A DNA stretch of 64,000 nt from Streptomyces sp. NBC_00236 (GTDB lineage: Bacteria; Actinomycetota; Actinomycetes; Streptomycetales; Streptomycetaceae). Positions 9,884 to 18,034 of the stretch are shown here, in pieces. Numbering within the stretch: position 1 is the first letter of the stretch; each line of letters begins with the position of its first letter. The notes beneath the pieces are model-generated. The model ran no database searches. It was not told the origin of the DNA and worked only from the letters and a program-made list of their open reading frames with translations. The DNA is taken from the NCBI RefSeq assembly GCF_036195045.1, contig NZ_CP108100.1, positions 2,046,001 through 2,110,000 of the forward strand. The letters run 5' to 3'. Made by a program: the position numbers and the translations under genes.

Positions 9884-9921
9884 TTAACTTCGGCGAAACA
9901 AATGGGTCATGCTTGAGAAAT
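9884..9921 (+). promoter_or_regulatory. GlnR-type operator upstream of glnA
   Basis: Four 5-mers at exact 11-bp spacing: TTAAC (9884), GAAAC (9895), GTCAT (9906) and GAAAT (9917). This fits the gTnAc-n6-GaAAc double box recognised by GlnR in Streptomyces. A possible -10 (TATGGT, 9932-9937) follows. The box lies 98-135 bp before the glnA ATG, so glnA is probably activated by GlnR under nitrogen limitation. Confidence 0.85.
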
Positions 9922-10018
9922 CCGGTCTGCCTATGGTCGGGTCCAGCGTGTGCCACCGCACTGGCCACACAACGAGCTGCAACCCCGTCCCTCCCGGGCC
10001 GGGAGTAGGAGGAGTTGG

Positions 10019-11428
10019 ATGTTCCAGAACGCCGACGACGTGAAGAAGTACATCGCCGACGAAGACGTCAAGTTCATCGACGTCCGGTTCTGCGACCTGC
10101 CCGGTGTGATGCAGCACTTCACCATCCCGGCGGCGGTCTTCGACCCGACCGAGGAGCTTGCCTTCGACGGCTCCTCGATCCGCGGCTTCCAGGCCATCCA
10201 CGAGTCCGACATGGCCCTGCGCGCCGACCTGTCGACCGCCCGTGTCGACCCGTTCCGCCGCGACAAGACCGTCAACATCAACTTCTTCATCCACGACCCG
10301 ATCACCGGCGAGCAGTACAGCCGTGACCCGCGGAACATCGCCAAGAAGGCCGAGGCGTACCTCGCCTCGACCGGCATCGCCGACACCGCGTACTTCGGCC
10401 CCGAGGCCGAGTTCTACGTGTTCGACAACGTCCGCTTCCAGACCTCGGCGAACGAGTCCTTCTACCACATCGACTCCGAGGCCGGCGCCTGGAACACCGG
10501 GTCGGAGGACAACAACCGCGGCTACAAGGTCCGCTACAAGGGCGGCTACTTCCCGACCCCGCCGGTGGACCACTTCGCCGACCTGCGTGCCGAGATCTCC
10601 ATGGAGCTGGACAAGAACGGCCTCCAGGTCGAGCGCCAGCACCACGAGGTCGGCACCGCCGGCCAGGCCGAGATCAACTACAAGTTCAACACGCTGCTCG
10701 CCGCGGCCGACGACCTGATGCTCTTCAAGTACATCGTGAAGAACGTCGCCTGGCGCAACGGCAAGACCGCGACCTTCATGCCGAAGCCGATCTTCGGTGA
10801 CAACGGTTCGGGCATGCACGTCCACCAGTCGCTGTGGGCCGGCGGTTCCCCGCTGTTCTACGACGAGCAGGGCTACGCGGGCCTCTCGGACATGGCGCGC
10901 TACTACATCGGCGGCATCCTGAAGCACGCCCCGTCGCTGCTGGCCTTCACCAACCCGACGGTGAACTCCTACCACCGCCTGGTCCCCGGCTTCGAGGCCC
11001 CGGTCAACATGGTGTACTCGCAGCGCAACCGCTCCGCCGCGATGCGCATCCCGATCACGGGCTCCAACCCGAAGGCCAAGCGCGTCGAGTTCCGCGCCCC
11101 GGACCCGTCGTCCAACCCGTACCTCGCCTTCTCGGCCCTGCTGATGGCCGGCCTGGACGGCGTCAAGAACAAGATCGAGCCGCCGGAGCCGATCGACAAG
11201 GACCTCTACGAGCTGGCTCCCGAGGAGCACGCCAACGTCCAGCAGGTCCCGACCTCCCTCCCGGCCGTGCTCGACGCCCTGGAGGCCGACCACGAGTACC
11301 TCCTGGCGGGCGGCGTCTTCACGTCCGACCTCATCGAGACGTGGATCGACTTCAAGCGCACGCACGAGATCGCCCCGATCCAGCTGCGCCCGCACCCGCA
11401 CGAGTTCGAGCTGTACTTCGACCTCTAG
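10019..11428 (+). CDS. glnA: Glutamine synthetase type I (GlnA)
   Basis: 469 aa dodecameric GSI; makes glutamine from glutamate, ammonia and ATP in the cytoplasm. Visible landmarks: FDGSSIRGF near residue 50, [10 protein letters not shown] metal-site segment, the [12 protein letters not shown] ammonia/metal block, and [12 protein letters not shown]. The adenylylation loop DLYELAPEE places the target tyrosine at residue 397, the canonical position. glnE, the modifying enzyme, is in this same window (59083-62076). ATG 10019 follows AGGAGGAG. Controlled by the GlnR box upstream and, post-translationally, by GlnE. Confidence 0.98.
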   Translation: MFQNADDVKKYIADEDVKFIDVRFCDLPGVMQHFTIPAAVFDPTEELAFDGSSIRGFQAIHESDMALRADLSTARVDPFRRDKTVNINFFIHDPITGEQYSRDPRNIAKKAEAYLASTGIADTAYFGPEAEFYVFDNVRFQTSANESFYHIDSEAGAWNTGSEDNNRGYKVRYKGGYFPTPPVDHFADLRAEISMELDKNGLQVERQHHEVGTAGQAEINYKFNTLLAAADDLMLFKYIVKNVAWRNGKTATFMPKPIFGDNGSGMHVHQSLWAGGSPLFYDEQGYAGLSDMARYYIGGILKHAPSLLAFTNPTVNSYHRLVPGFEAPVNMVYSQRNRSAAMRIPITGSNPKAKRVEFRAPDPSSNPYLAFSALLMAGLDGVKNKIEPPEPIDKDLYELAPEEHANVQQVPTSLPAVLDALEADHEYLLAGGVFTSDLIETWIDFKRTHEIAPIQLRPHPHEFELYFDL

Positions 11429-11458
11429 GCAGCAGGTGGCTCAGCAGTTCTGAGCAGG

Positions 11459-11498
11459 GCGAGGGCCGCTACCCCATGACCGGGGTGGCGGCCCTCGC
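11459..11498 (+). terminator. glnA terminator
   Basis: 17-bp stem (11459-11475 with 11482-11498, one G-U pair) with a 6-nt loop, 30 bp after the glnA stop. Confidence 0.9.
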
Positions 11499-11567
11499 AC
11501 GTTCGGCCCCCGGGGCGGCACGGTGGTGCACCTGGCCCGTGCCGGACCGCGGCTCCCTCTCGTGCCC

Positions 11568-11954
11568 CTACGCGCTGTGCAGGATCTGGATCAGGTTGCC
11601 GCAGGTGTCGTCGAGGACCGCGACGGTCACCGGGCCCGCCTCCACCGGCTCCTGGGTGAAGCGCACGCCGAGTCCGCGCAGCCGGGCGAACTCCGCGGGG
11701 ACGTCGTCCACGGCGAAGGAGGCGGCCGGGATGCCGTCCTTGACCAGGGCCGTCTTGTACGGCTTCACCGCGGGGTGGCCGTCGGGCTCCAGGAGGAGTT
11801 CGGTGCCGTCGGGGTCATCCGGTGAGACCACGGTCAGCCAGCGGTCCTTGCCGACCGGGACCTCGGCCTTCTTCACGAAGCCCAGCACGTCCGTGTAGAA
11901 GCGCAGGGCCTTGTCCTGGTCGTCGACGAAGACGCTGGTCAGGTGGATCCTCAT
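11568..11954 (-). CDS. VOC-family (glyoxalase/bleomycin-resistance fold) protein
   Basis: 128 aa. Two beta-alpha-beta-beta-beta half-repeats are evident: MRIHLTSVFVDDQDKALRFYTDVLGF and, in the second half, PAASFAVDDVPAEFARLRGLGVRF ending DTCGNLIQI. The terminal D-x-x-G-N pattern is typical of VOC metalloenzymes. Family members range from extradiol dioxygenases to resistance proteins; the substrate is unknown. The ATG at 11954 begins the first strand directly. It stands alone between glnA and the AAA+/vWA pair. Confidence 0.85.
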   Translation of the reverse strand: MRIHLTSVFVDDQDKALRFYTDVLGFVKKAEVPVGKDRWLTVVSPDDPDGTELLLEPDGHPAVKPYKTALVKDGIPAASFAVDDVPAEFARLRGLGVRFTQEPVEAGPVTVAVLDDTCGNLIQILHSA

Positions 11955-12070
11955 GGTGTTCTCCGTGTGTCGGGGGCCCGGGCCTTCGCTCTTCGTCCGG
12001 CTCGTGCGGGCCGGTGTTCCGGGCATCGGGTCGTGCAACCACTAGAACGCAAACCGGACGCCGGGGCCGT

Positions 12071-13693
12071 TCAGATGAGGCGGAAGAGGTCGCCGGCCGC
12101 GTGGGTGTCGGTCAGGTCGTCGATGCTGCGGAGGTTGTCGCACAGGGCGTCCAGGACGGTGCCGGGGCCGGTGGCCCGCGGGGCGCCGACGGCCACGCCG
12201 AAGGTGCGGAAGCCGAGTGTGTGCTTGGCCTCGTTCCAACTGCGCATCCACTGCTCGCTGACCTCGCACTCCCCGTCGGTGATCATCACGATGTCGCCGC
12301 GCCGGCGTCCGTCGGTGTTGAGCTCCTCGTCCAGCAGCCTGACGGCCGCCGCCAGCGGGGTGCGGAACTCGGTGCCGCCGCCGAAGAAGTGCTCGGCGAA
12401 GTCCAGGACGTCGGCGATCGCGGCCGGCCGGGTGGCCGGGAAGCGGCACACCTTCACGGAGTCGTCGGAGGAGAAGAGGATGCCGACGAAATCGCGCCGC
12501 GCCTGGCGGGCCTGGTCCAGCAGGGCCAGGGCGCACGCCTTGGCCCATGCCTCCCTGGTGACGCCGCCGGGGCCGGATTCCTCCATGGAGTACGAGCAGT
12601 CGACGCACGCGATGATGGCGCCCTTTCCCGTCGTCTCCTCTCCACGGCTGTCGTAGAGCATCAGCCGCGACTCGGCGAACCTCGCCGCGAACACGCTCCT
12701 CATCGCCGGGATGCCCAGGTTGGCCAGCTCGGAGGGGATGAGCCGGGAGAGGTCGTCGCCCAGCGTGATCCCGACGTATTCGCCCCGGGCCTGCTCGACC
12801 TTGCGGGCGCGCTCGCCGGCGGCCATCTGACGGAACCGGCCGATGAGGTCCGCGAACCGTCCCAGCCGGCCCGCGCGCAGCCGTTCGGCGAGCCGGGCCC
12901 GTTCGCCGTAGGGCATCCGTTGCAGCTCGCCCGGGCCCATGCCCCACGCGCGCATCAGCTCGGACTCCTCGCGGGCCTGCCCGGCGGCCCCGGCCGTGGC
13001 GCTCCGTACGCCCGCGCGTACCCCGGGAGCCGCGGCGGCCACCGCCCGCCCGGCCTCCTGGGACGCCTGCTGCGCGGCGGCTTCGGCGGCCTCGGCCGCC
13101 TTGACCGCCCGGGTCAGGGCGGCGGCTGCCCCGTCCGGCACCGTGCCGTCCTCGTCCGCCTCCTCGGCAGCCTGCCGGCACACATCGGCGACGGCCGCGC
13201 CTGCCCGTTCGGCCTCTTCCCGGGCGCTCGCGGCCCGCCGGGCCCGTTCCGCCGCGTCCCCGGCCCGCTCCAGCATCCGGCGCAGGGTGTCGGACAGGGC
13301 CAGTACGGCCATGGCGGCGGCGTAGGGGTCGCCGGAGGTCTCCCGGTGCAGCTCCGCGAACTCCGGGCTGTCCGTCAGTGCCGTGACGACCAGGTGGCCG
13401 ACCAGCCGGGAGGGGTCCATCGCGGTCTGTTCGCGCAGTTGGGGGCTGACTTTGCAGGCGGCGAGGAACACGTCCGCCAACAGGTCCTCGGTGTGGTCGT
13501 GGCGCGCGTTCAGGCTGTGCGCGAGGTCCCGGAGGCCGGTGACCTGGTCGTAGACCTCGCGCCAGGTCATCGTGTCGAACCGGTCGGCGACCACCACGGT
13601 GGTCGGCCTCGGCTGCCCGGCCGTCGCGGCCGGGCCGAGCCACCGCCCCGCGCGGCCGGCCAGATCCTCGACGGTGTTCACGGACTCGGCCAT
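12071..13693 (-). CDS. von Willebrand A domain protein, partner of the adjacent MoxR/RavA-like ATPase (ViaA-like)
   Basis: 540 aa. The N-terminal half is helical with Ala/Glu-rich coiled-coil stretches (around residues 140-220). The C-terminal half is a vWA domain with the metal-binding MIDAS sequence CVDCSYSM (DxSxS), then a FSSDD segment and the MITDGECE strand. The order ATPase then vWA protein, spaced by 20 bp, mirrors the RavA-ViaA pairs in which the vWA protein partners a MoxR AAA+ ATPase. The ATG at 13693 is chosen; the frame further upstream overlaps the ATPase gene. Exact client or substrate unknown. Confidence 0.85.
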   Translation of the reverse strand: MAESVNTVEDLAGRAGRWLGPAATAGQPRPTTVVVADRFDTMTWREVYDQVTGLRDLAHSLNARHDHTEDLLADVFLAACKVSPQLREQTAMDPSRLVGHLVVTALTDSPEFAELHRETSGDPYAAAMAVLALSDTLRRMLERAGDAAERARRAASAREEAERAGAAVADVCRQAAEEADEDGTVPDGAAAALTRAVKAAEAAEAAAQQASQEAGRAVAAAAPGVRAGVRSATAGAAGQAREESELMRAWGMGPGELQRMPYGERARLAERLRAGRLGRFADLIGRFRQMAAGERARKVEQARGEYVGITLGDDLSRLIPSELANLGIPAMRSVFAARFAESRLMLYDSRGEETTGKGAIIACVDCSYSMEESGPGGVTREAWAKACALALLDQARQARRDFVGILFSSDDSVKVCRFPATRPAAIADVLDFAEHFFGGGTEFRTPLAAAVRLLDEELNTDGRRRGDIVMITDGECEVSEQWMRSWNEAKHTLGFRTFGVAVGAPRATGPGTVLDALCDNLRSIDDLTDTHAAGDLFRLI

Positions 13694-13713
13694 GGCCGGG
13701 TCCCCCCCGCCGC

Positions 13714-14913
13714 TCAGAGCCGGTCCTGCACGATGCTCGCGTCCACCCCGAGCGCCTCGGTCAGCACACGGGCGTGGACGGCGCGCCGGCGGGTGATCAC
13801 GTGCTCGACGGCGGTCGCGGAGCGTCCGGCGGTCCGGGCATCCTCGTGGATCTTCTCCAGCATCCTGCCGGCCTTGTTGAGCTTGGTGATGGCCTCCCTG
13901 ATCGCCCAGTCGCCCAGCGCCTCGCGGGACTGGCCGGCCTTCGCGTCGAGCTGGGCCTCCAGCTCCTCGATGGCGTCGGCGAGGTCGAGTGCTTCCTTGG
14001 CGTCGGGATTGACGAGGTGCAGCACCTCGCGCTCGACGGTGGGGCGTTCGGCGGGCGAGTCCCACAGCACGTGGGTGAGGATCGACAGGTCGCTCTCGGC
14101 CACCTGGTCGCGGCCGTCGAGGAACGCGCTCGCCTGGAGCAGCCGGACCGACTGCCGCCATCGGCGGTCGGAGGCGATGAGTTCCTTGCGGCGCAGGGCG
14201 GCCCGCAGGGTGCACACGGCGTCCACGACTCCGTCCGGGACGCCCACGGCCGGCACGGCTTCGGTCACGGCGTACTGCAAATCGGCCAGTTCCACCGTGG
14301 TCCTGGTGCGAACGGCCGGGGCGGTGACGGCGGAGCGCACGAGCCCGGCGAAGTTGGAGGGGTCGGCGAGGTACCCGACTTCGAGCCGGACGAGCAGGCG
14401 GTCGTAGATCGCGGCGCTCTCGTCGCCGGTGGGCAGTTCGTTGGATGCGGTGATGGCGCTGATCAGGGGGCAGCGGATCGGCTCACCGCCGTTCTCCGGG
14501 TGGTAGATGCGCTCGTTGAGCAGCCCGAGGGTCTCGTTCAGCGCCGCCGTGGAGCACTTGAAGATCTCGTCGATGAAGGCGATGTGCGCCGTTGTCGCCC
14601 GGCCGTCGAAGATCTGCCGGTACTCACCCCGGCTCAGGGCACCCACGTCGATCGGGCCGAACATCCGGGTCGGCGCGGTGAACTTGCTGAGCAGGATCTC
14701 CCAGTAGTTCGCGTGTTTGATCCGGCCCGTCAGCTCACGCGCCAGCTCCGACTTCGCGGTGCCGGGAGGCCCGAGTACGAGCGCGTGCTGACCGGCCAGC
14801 ATCGCCACCGTCAGCGTCCGTACGACCTCGTCCCGCTCGTAGAACAGCGCCGACAGCTCACCGGTGATCGCCCGCAGCCGTCTCGCGGTGTCCGGTGCGT
14901 GGGTGTCGCTCAT
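13714..14913 (-). CDS. MoxR-family AAA+ ATPase (RavA-like)
   Basis: 399 aa. Walker A GPPGTAKS (Lys54) and Walker B HIAFIDEI (Asp115-Glu116) are intact. The sensor region ITASNELPTGDESAAIYDRLLVRLE matches RavA-type ATPases, and the later DRRWRQSVRLLQASAFLDGR segment strongly resembles the RavA lid region. It probably acts as a chaperone-like remodelling ATPase together with the vWA protein encoded 20 bp downstream. ATG 14913 is preferred; an in-frame GTG at 14922 would add three residues. No sign of the LARA domain seen in enterobacterial RavA could be recognised with confidence. Confidence 0.88.
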   Translation of the reverse strand: MSDTHAPDTARRLRAITGELSALFYERDEVVRTLTVAMLAGQHALVLGPPGTAKSELARELTGRIKHANYWEILLSKFTAPTRMFGPIDVGALSRGEYRQIFDGRATTAHIAFIDEIFKCSTAALNETLGLLNERIYHPENGGEPIRCPLISAITASNELPTGDESAAIYDRLLVRLEVGYLADPSNFAGLVRSAVTAPAVRTRTTVELADLQYAVTEAVPAVGVPDGVVDAVCTLRAALRRKELIASDRRWRQSVRLLQASAFLDGRDQVAESDLSILTHVLWDSPAERPTVEREVLHLVNPDAKEALDLADAIEELEAQLDAKAGQSREALGDWAIREAITKLNKAGRMLEKIHEDARTAGRSATAVEHVITRRRAVHARVLTEALGVDASIVQDRL

Positions 14914-14977
14914 GCCGCGCACGGTACGCGGCCGGAGCGGCTCCGATCAACGAGATCCGTGACCGGCCCTCTCGCGG

Positions 14978-15475
14978 TCAGTGCCGCAGCGCCTTGCCCA
15001 CCTCGGCCTTGATGTCGCCGTCGAGCTTCCGGTTGCTGCGGGCCGTGGCGTCCTTGGTCTTCTTGGAGGCCACGTCGTCGACCGTCACCACGACCGTGTC
15101 CTGCAGCTTGCCGTCCGCGTCCTTGAAGTTGATCTGCACGGCGTAGGACTGCGTCGAGTCGGCGCCGTTCGACACGGTGACCTTCGAGGTCACCCGGCCG
15201 TCCTTGTCGGCGGCCGGGGCACCCGCCTCGACGTCACCGCTCGCGTTCACGCCGTCCTTGAAGCTGTTCAGCTTGTCCTCGGCGGCGGCCGTCGCCGAGG
15301 CGATCACGTCGGACCCCTTGGAGGCGACGGACGAAGCCACCGACGAGGCGGCCGACGCCGCCTTCGACACCGTGCTCGACGCGCCGTCCCCGTCGTCCGA
15401 GCAGGCCGATGCCGTGAACGCCACGGTCATCGCCACCACAACCGCGCTCGCGCCCCGTACGCCTCGCCTCGTCAT
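14978..15475 (-). CDS. Secreted lipoprotein of unknown function
   Basis: 165 aa. Basic start (MTRRGVRG), hydrophobic core and a lipobox-like SAC (VAFTASACS) predict lipid attachment outside the membrane. It is followed by a Ser/Ala-rich helix (SSTVSKAASAASSVASSVASKG), then an extracellular beta-rich domain resembling the FxLYD fold (VTSKVTVSNGADSTQSYAVQI). ATG 15475 follows GGGAGG at good spacing. Function unknown. It sits upstream of and divergent from a second small envelope protein. Confidence 0.75.
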   Translation of the reverse strand: MTRRGVRGASAVVVAMTVAFTASACSDDGDGASSTVSKAASAASSVASSVASKGSDVIASATAAAEDKLNSFKDGVNASGDVEAGAPAADKDGRVTSKVTVSNGADSTQSYAVQINFKDADGKLQDTVVVTVDDVASKKTKDATARSNRKLDGDIKAEVGKALRH

Positions 15476-15610
15476 CGTGCCTCCCAGCACTCGTCCGTCG
15501 GCCCAAGTCAATGCGGCGGCGGAGGAGGACGCATGTGCTGTAGGCCGACCGGGTGAGGGGGTGGCGGACGTGGGGTCGCGGGCGGGGCACGGACCACCGA
15601 GGCTGGGGGG

Positions 15611-16051
15611 ATGAGCGAGCAGGCCACCCCCGGCGCACCGGCCCCGCCGCCTCCCAGGAGGCGGCGGCTGTGGCCGTGGGTGCTGCTGCTGATCGCCGTG
15701 CTGCTCGCACTCGGGGCGGGTGCGGTCTCCGCCGTGCTGGCCCGTGAGGTCTCGGCGGAGAGTGCGCGCACCGTACACATCCGGTACGAGGTCACCGGCG
15801 CCGCCGACGACGTGACGGTCACCTACAGCACGTGGAAGGGCGAGGAGCTGTCGACCGGACGGCTGACCCTGCGGAGCCTGCCCTGGACCGGGGAAGTGGA
15901 CACCAAGGGCTTCATGAGCGGCGGTTCGTTCGAGGTCAGCCTCGGGAAGTCGGGCGGTGACGTGGCCTGTTCGGTGACGGTGGATGACGGCATCCACCGC
16001 ACGGCCAGGGCCTCGGGCGCCTTCGCCACCGCCACGTGCAGCGGGTTCTGA
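15611..16051 (+). CDS. MmpS-like membrane-anchored protein
   Basis: 146 aa. A Pro/Arg-rich cytoplasmic N-terminus is followed by one transmembrane helix (LWPWVLLLIAVLLALGAGAVSAVLA, about residues 20-44). The external domain has IRYEVTG, VTVTYST, SLPWT and CSVTVDDGIHRTA, matching the MmpS transport accessory fold (small beta-sandwich). MmpS proteins usually pair with MmpL exporters; here the only MMPL gene is 10 kb away, so partnership is not evident. Confidence 0.65.
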   Translation: MSEQATPGAPAPPPPRRRRLWPWVLLLIAVLLALGAGAVSAVLAREVSAESARTVHIRYEVTGAADDVTVTYSTWKGEELSTGRLTLRSLPWTGEVDTKGFMSGGSFEVSLGKSGGDVACSVTVDDGIHRTARASGAFATATCSGF

Positions 16052-16056
16052 GACGC

Positions 16057-16089
16057 GACCGCGCCCCCGGTCACTCCGGGGGCGCGGTC
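16057..16089. terminator. Strong hairpin terminator
   Basis: Perfect 14-bp stem (16057-16070 with 16076-16089) with a 5-nt loop, between the convergent MmpS-like gene and the small basic protein gene. Confidence 0.92.
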
Positions 16090-16109
16090 CTCGGCGGGAG
16101 GGCTGTCGG

Positions 16110-16379
16110 TCAGCGGCCGTAGCGGATGAGTGCGCGGACCATGCGGCAGGTGGTGTCGGACGGCGGGTGGATGTGGAGACGCTCGGCGGTCGTGCGTATC
16201 CGGGCGTTGCTCGCGCTCGACGGGTGGTACACGCCCGTGTCGAGCAGGGCGATCGCCAGGCGCATCGCCTTCAGCCGGCGATTGTGGGAGACGTACCACT
16301 CACGGGGACGGCCGGCGGGAAGCGGCTTCTTCTTCAGGGGTGTGTCGAGCGGCTTGGTCGTGACTGCGGCTACGGCCAT
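16110..16379 (-). CDS. Small basic protein of unknown function
   Basis: 89 aa, strongly basic near the N-terminus (PLKKKPLPAGRPREWYVSHNRRLKAMRLAIALL). No membrane segment or known fold recognised. The ATG at 16379 follows a GGAGG ribosome site by 6 nt, which makes expression credible; an in-frame TTG two codons upstream is not preferred. It is divergent from the ArsC-like gene. The Lys/Arg-rich stretch suggests nucleic-acid contact, but this is only inference. Confidence 0.65.
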   Translation of the reverse strand: MAVAAVTTKPLDTPLKKKPLPAGRPREWYVSHNRRLKAMRLAIALLDTGVYHPSSASNARIRTTAERLHIHPPSDTTCRMVRALIRYGR

Positions 16380-16498
16380 TGGCAACCTCCTGGCGCGGTG
16401 GTGGAACCCTCACGAACTACCCCCATTTTACTGCCCCCCACTGACAATCGCCCCTGGCCAGAGGGGTTTTGGCTGGTCCATCGCGTACCTTTGGACCC

Positions 16499-16858
16499 AT
16501 GGAGATCTGGATCAATCCCGCCTGTTCCAAGTGCCGCAGTGCACTGACGCTGCTCGACGCGGAGGGTGCCGACTACACCGTCCGCCGCTACCTGGAGGAC
16601 GTGCCGTCGCCGGACGAGATCCGGGCCGTGCTCGGCAGGCTGGGCCTGGAGCCGTGGGACATCACGCGGACGCAGGAGGCGGAAGCGAAGGAGCTGGGGC
16701 TCAAGGAGTGGCCGCGTGACGCGGATGCGCGGGAGCGCTGGATCACGGCCCTCGCCGAGCATCCGAAGCTCATCCAGCGGCCGATCATCACGGCCGAGGA
16801 CGGCACGGCGGTGGTCGCGCGCACGGACGAGGCGGTCCGGGACGCGCTGGGGCGTTGA
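16499..16858 (+). CDS. ArsC/Spx-family arsenate-reductase-like protein
   Basis: 119 aa, thioredoxin-like fold. MEIWINPACSKCRSALTLL has the family CxxC at the start of the first helix. Then follow the DYTVRRYLEDVPSPDEIRAVLGRLG motif and the typical LIQRPII loop before the last strand. Family members are glutaredoxin-linked arsenate reductases or RNA-polymerase-binding Spx regulators. With CSKC and the RPI loop, either role is possible. The ATG at 16499 gives the canonical length; earlier in-frame residues are non-conserved. Confidence 0.85.
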   Translation: MEIWINPACSKCRSALTLLDAEGADYTVRRYLEDVPSPDEIRAVLGRLGLEPWDITRTQEAEAKELGLKEWPRDADARERWITALAEHPKLIQRPIITAEDGTAVVARTDEAVRDALGR

Positions 16859-16883
16859 GGACGGCCCGCTCGGCGGCTGCGGC

Positions 16884-17792
16884 TCAGTTGCCCGCCTGCG
16901 CCTCGGCCTCCGCGAGCAGTTCCGTCAGCCGGAGCCCGAACCGTACGTCGCAGGGGTGCGCCTCCCCCGTACGCACCGATTCGATCAGCGCGTCGACCGC
17001 GGCGCCGAACGCCCCGACCGCGCCGTCCCACCGGGGCAGGCCGACGACACCGTGCTCGCCCCTGAGTTCGATCCCGACCCCGGCCGCCGCCACCGGCGCC
17101 GCCAGCGTGAGCGTCACCGTGCTGGAAGCGCCGGTGGTGTGGCGCAGGACGAGGTGGTGGGTGCCGACAGGGCCGCGAGCCGCGGTCAGGGCGGTGACGT
17201 CGCCGAGCACCGGGATGAGGACTGAGAGCGCGTGCGGACCGACGTCCCACAGGCCGCCCCTCTCCCGGCGCCACGGGGACGCGGCGAACTCGCTGTCCGC
17301 GCCCGGCGCCCACAGGGCGCCGATCCACTCGGCATGAGCGGTGAACCAGCCGCCCGCCGCGCCCTGTTCGGCGATCCACTCCGCGGTCTCCGGGGCGAAT
17401 CGCAGCGTGCAGAAGACGATCGAGGCGACCCGGGCCCGCTCGACGGCCTCGACCACCTCCCGGGCGCCCTCGACGGTCGTGGCCACCGGCTTGTCCATCA
17501 GCAGATGACAGCCGGCCGCCGCGGCCCGGGCTGCCAGGGGAGCCTGGACATCGGGCGGCAGGGCGAACGCGACGGCGTCACTCGCGGCGAAGAGCTCGTC
17601 GAGACCCGCGTCACTGGTGTACGCCGTGGTGCCGTGTGCGGCGGCCAGTTCCCCGGCGGCCTCGGCACGGCGTCCCCACACCCCGCTCAGCACGACGCCT
17701 GGGTGGGCGGCGAGGGCGGGGGCCTGGGTGATGCGGGCCCAGGGGCCCGTCCCGACCAGGCCGATACGCAGGGGTGTCGTGGGTGTCGTCAT
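16884..17792 (-). CDS. Gfo/Idh/MocA-family NAD(P)-dependent oxidoreductase
   Basis: 302 aa. N-terminal Rossmann motif LRIGLVGTGPWA (residues ~8-19), then the family's GCHLLMDKPVATTVEGAREVV block with the catalytic Lys of the EKP-like motif (here DKP). The C-terminal alpha/beta domain has GGLWDVGPHALSVL, with the conserved His usually near the active site. Typical activity is oxidation or reduction of sugars, inositols or related compounds; the substrate is not readable. The tnpB element inserts just upstream (right) of its start, so its promoter may be affected. Confidence 0.88.
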   Translation of the reverse strand: MTTPTTPLRIGLVGTGPWARITQAPALAAHPGVVLSGVWGRRAEAAGELAAAHGTTAYTSDAGLDELFAASDAVAFALPPDVQAPLAARAAAAGCHLLMDKPVATTVEGAREVVEAVERARVASIVFCTLRFAPETAEWIAEQGAAGGWFTAHAEWIGALWAPGADSEFAASPWRRERGGLWDVGPHALSVLIPVLGDVTALTAARGPVGTHHLVLRHTTGASSTVTLTLAAPVAAAGVGIELRGEHGVVGLPRWDGAVGAFGAAVDALIESVRTGEAHPCDVRFGLRLTELLAEAEAQAGN

Positions 17793-17910
17793 GGGACCAG
17801 TGTGCCCGGTGTGCCGGTGTGGGCGTTCGAATCGGGTGGCGGGGCGTGCGGGCGTGCGGTTACGTTGGCGGGGCCGGCCGCGGGACTCCGGTGCGACTTC
17901 CGGGACTTGC

Positions 17911-17945
17911 CTGTCAACTAACTCGGCCCTGAGGGGACCGAGCTT
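17911..17945 (-). other. Probable right end / omega-RNA 3' hairpin of the tnpB element
   Basis: Downstream of the tnpB stop (reading the minus strand) an imperfect hairpin with arms CTCGG/CCGAG lies at about 17922-17942 and is followed by GTTAGTTGAC. In IS200/IS605 elements the element end and the 3' end of the guide RNA scaffold coincide in this kind of hairpin. The exact boundary is inferred, not proven. Confidence 0.4.
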
Positions 17946-18034
17946 GGAGGCTGAGTACCTGTCAGGGCGTTGCTTATGCTCCCGACTGCCCCCTACGGCA
18001 GGGCGGTCACGGGGCACATTCACCGGTCGCCGCG

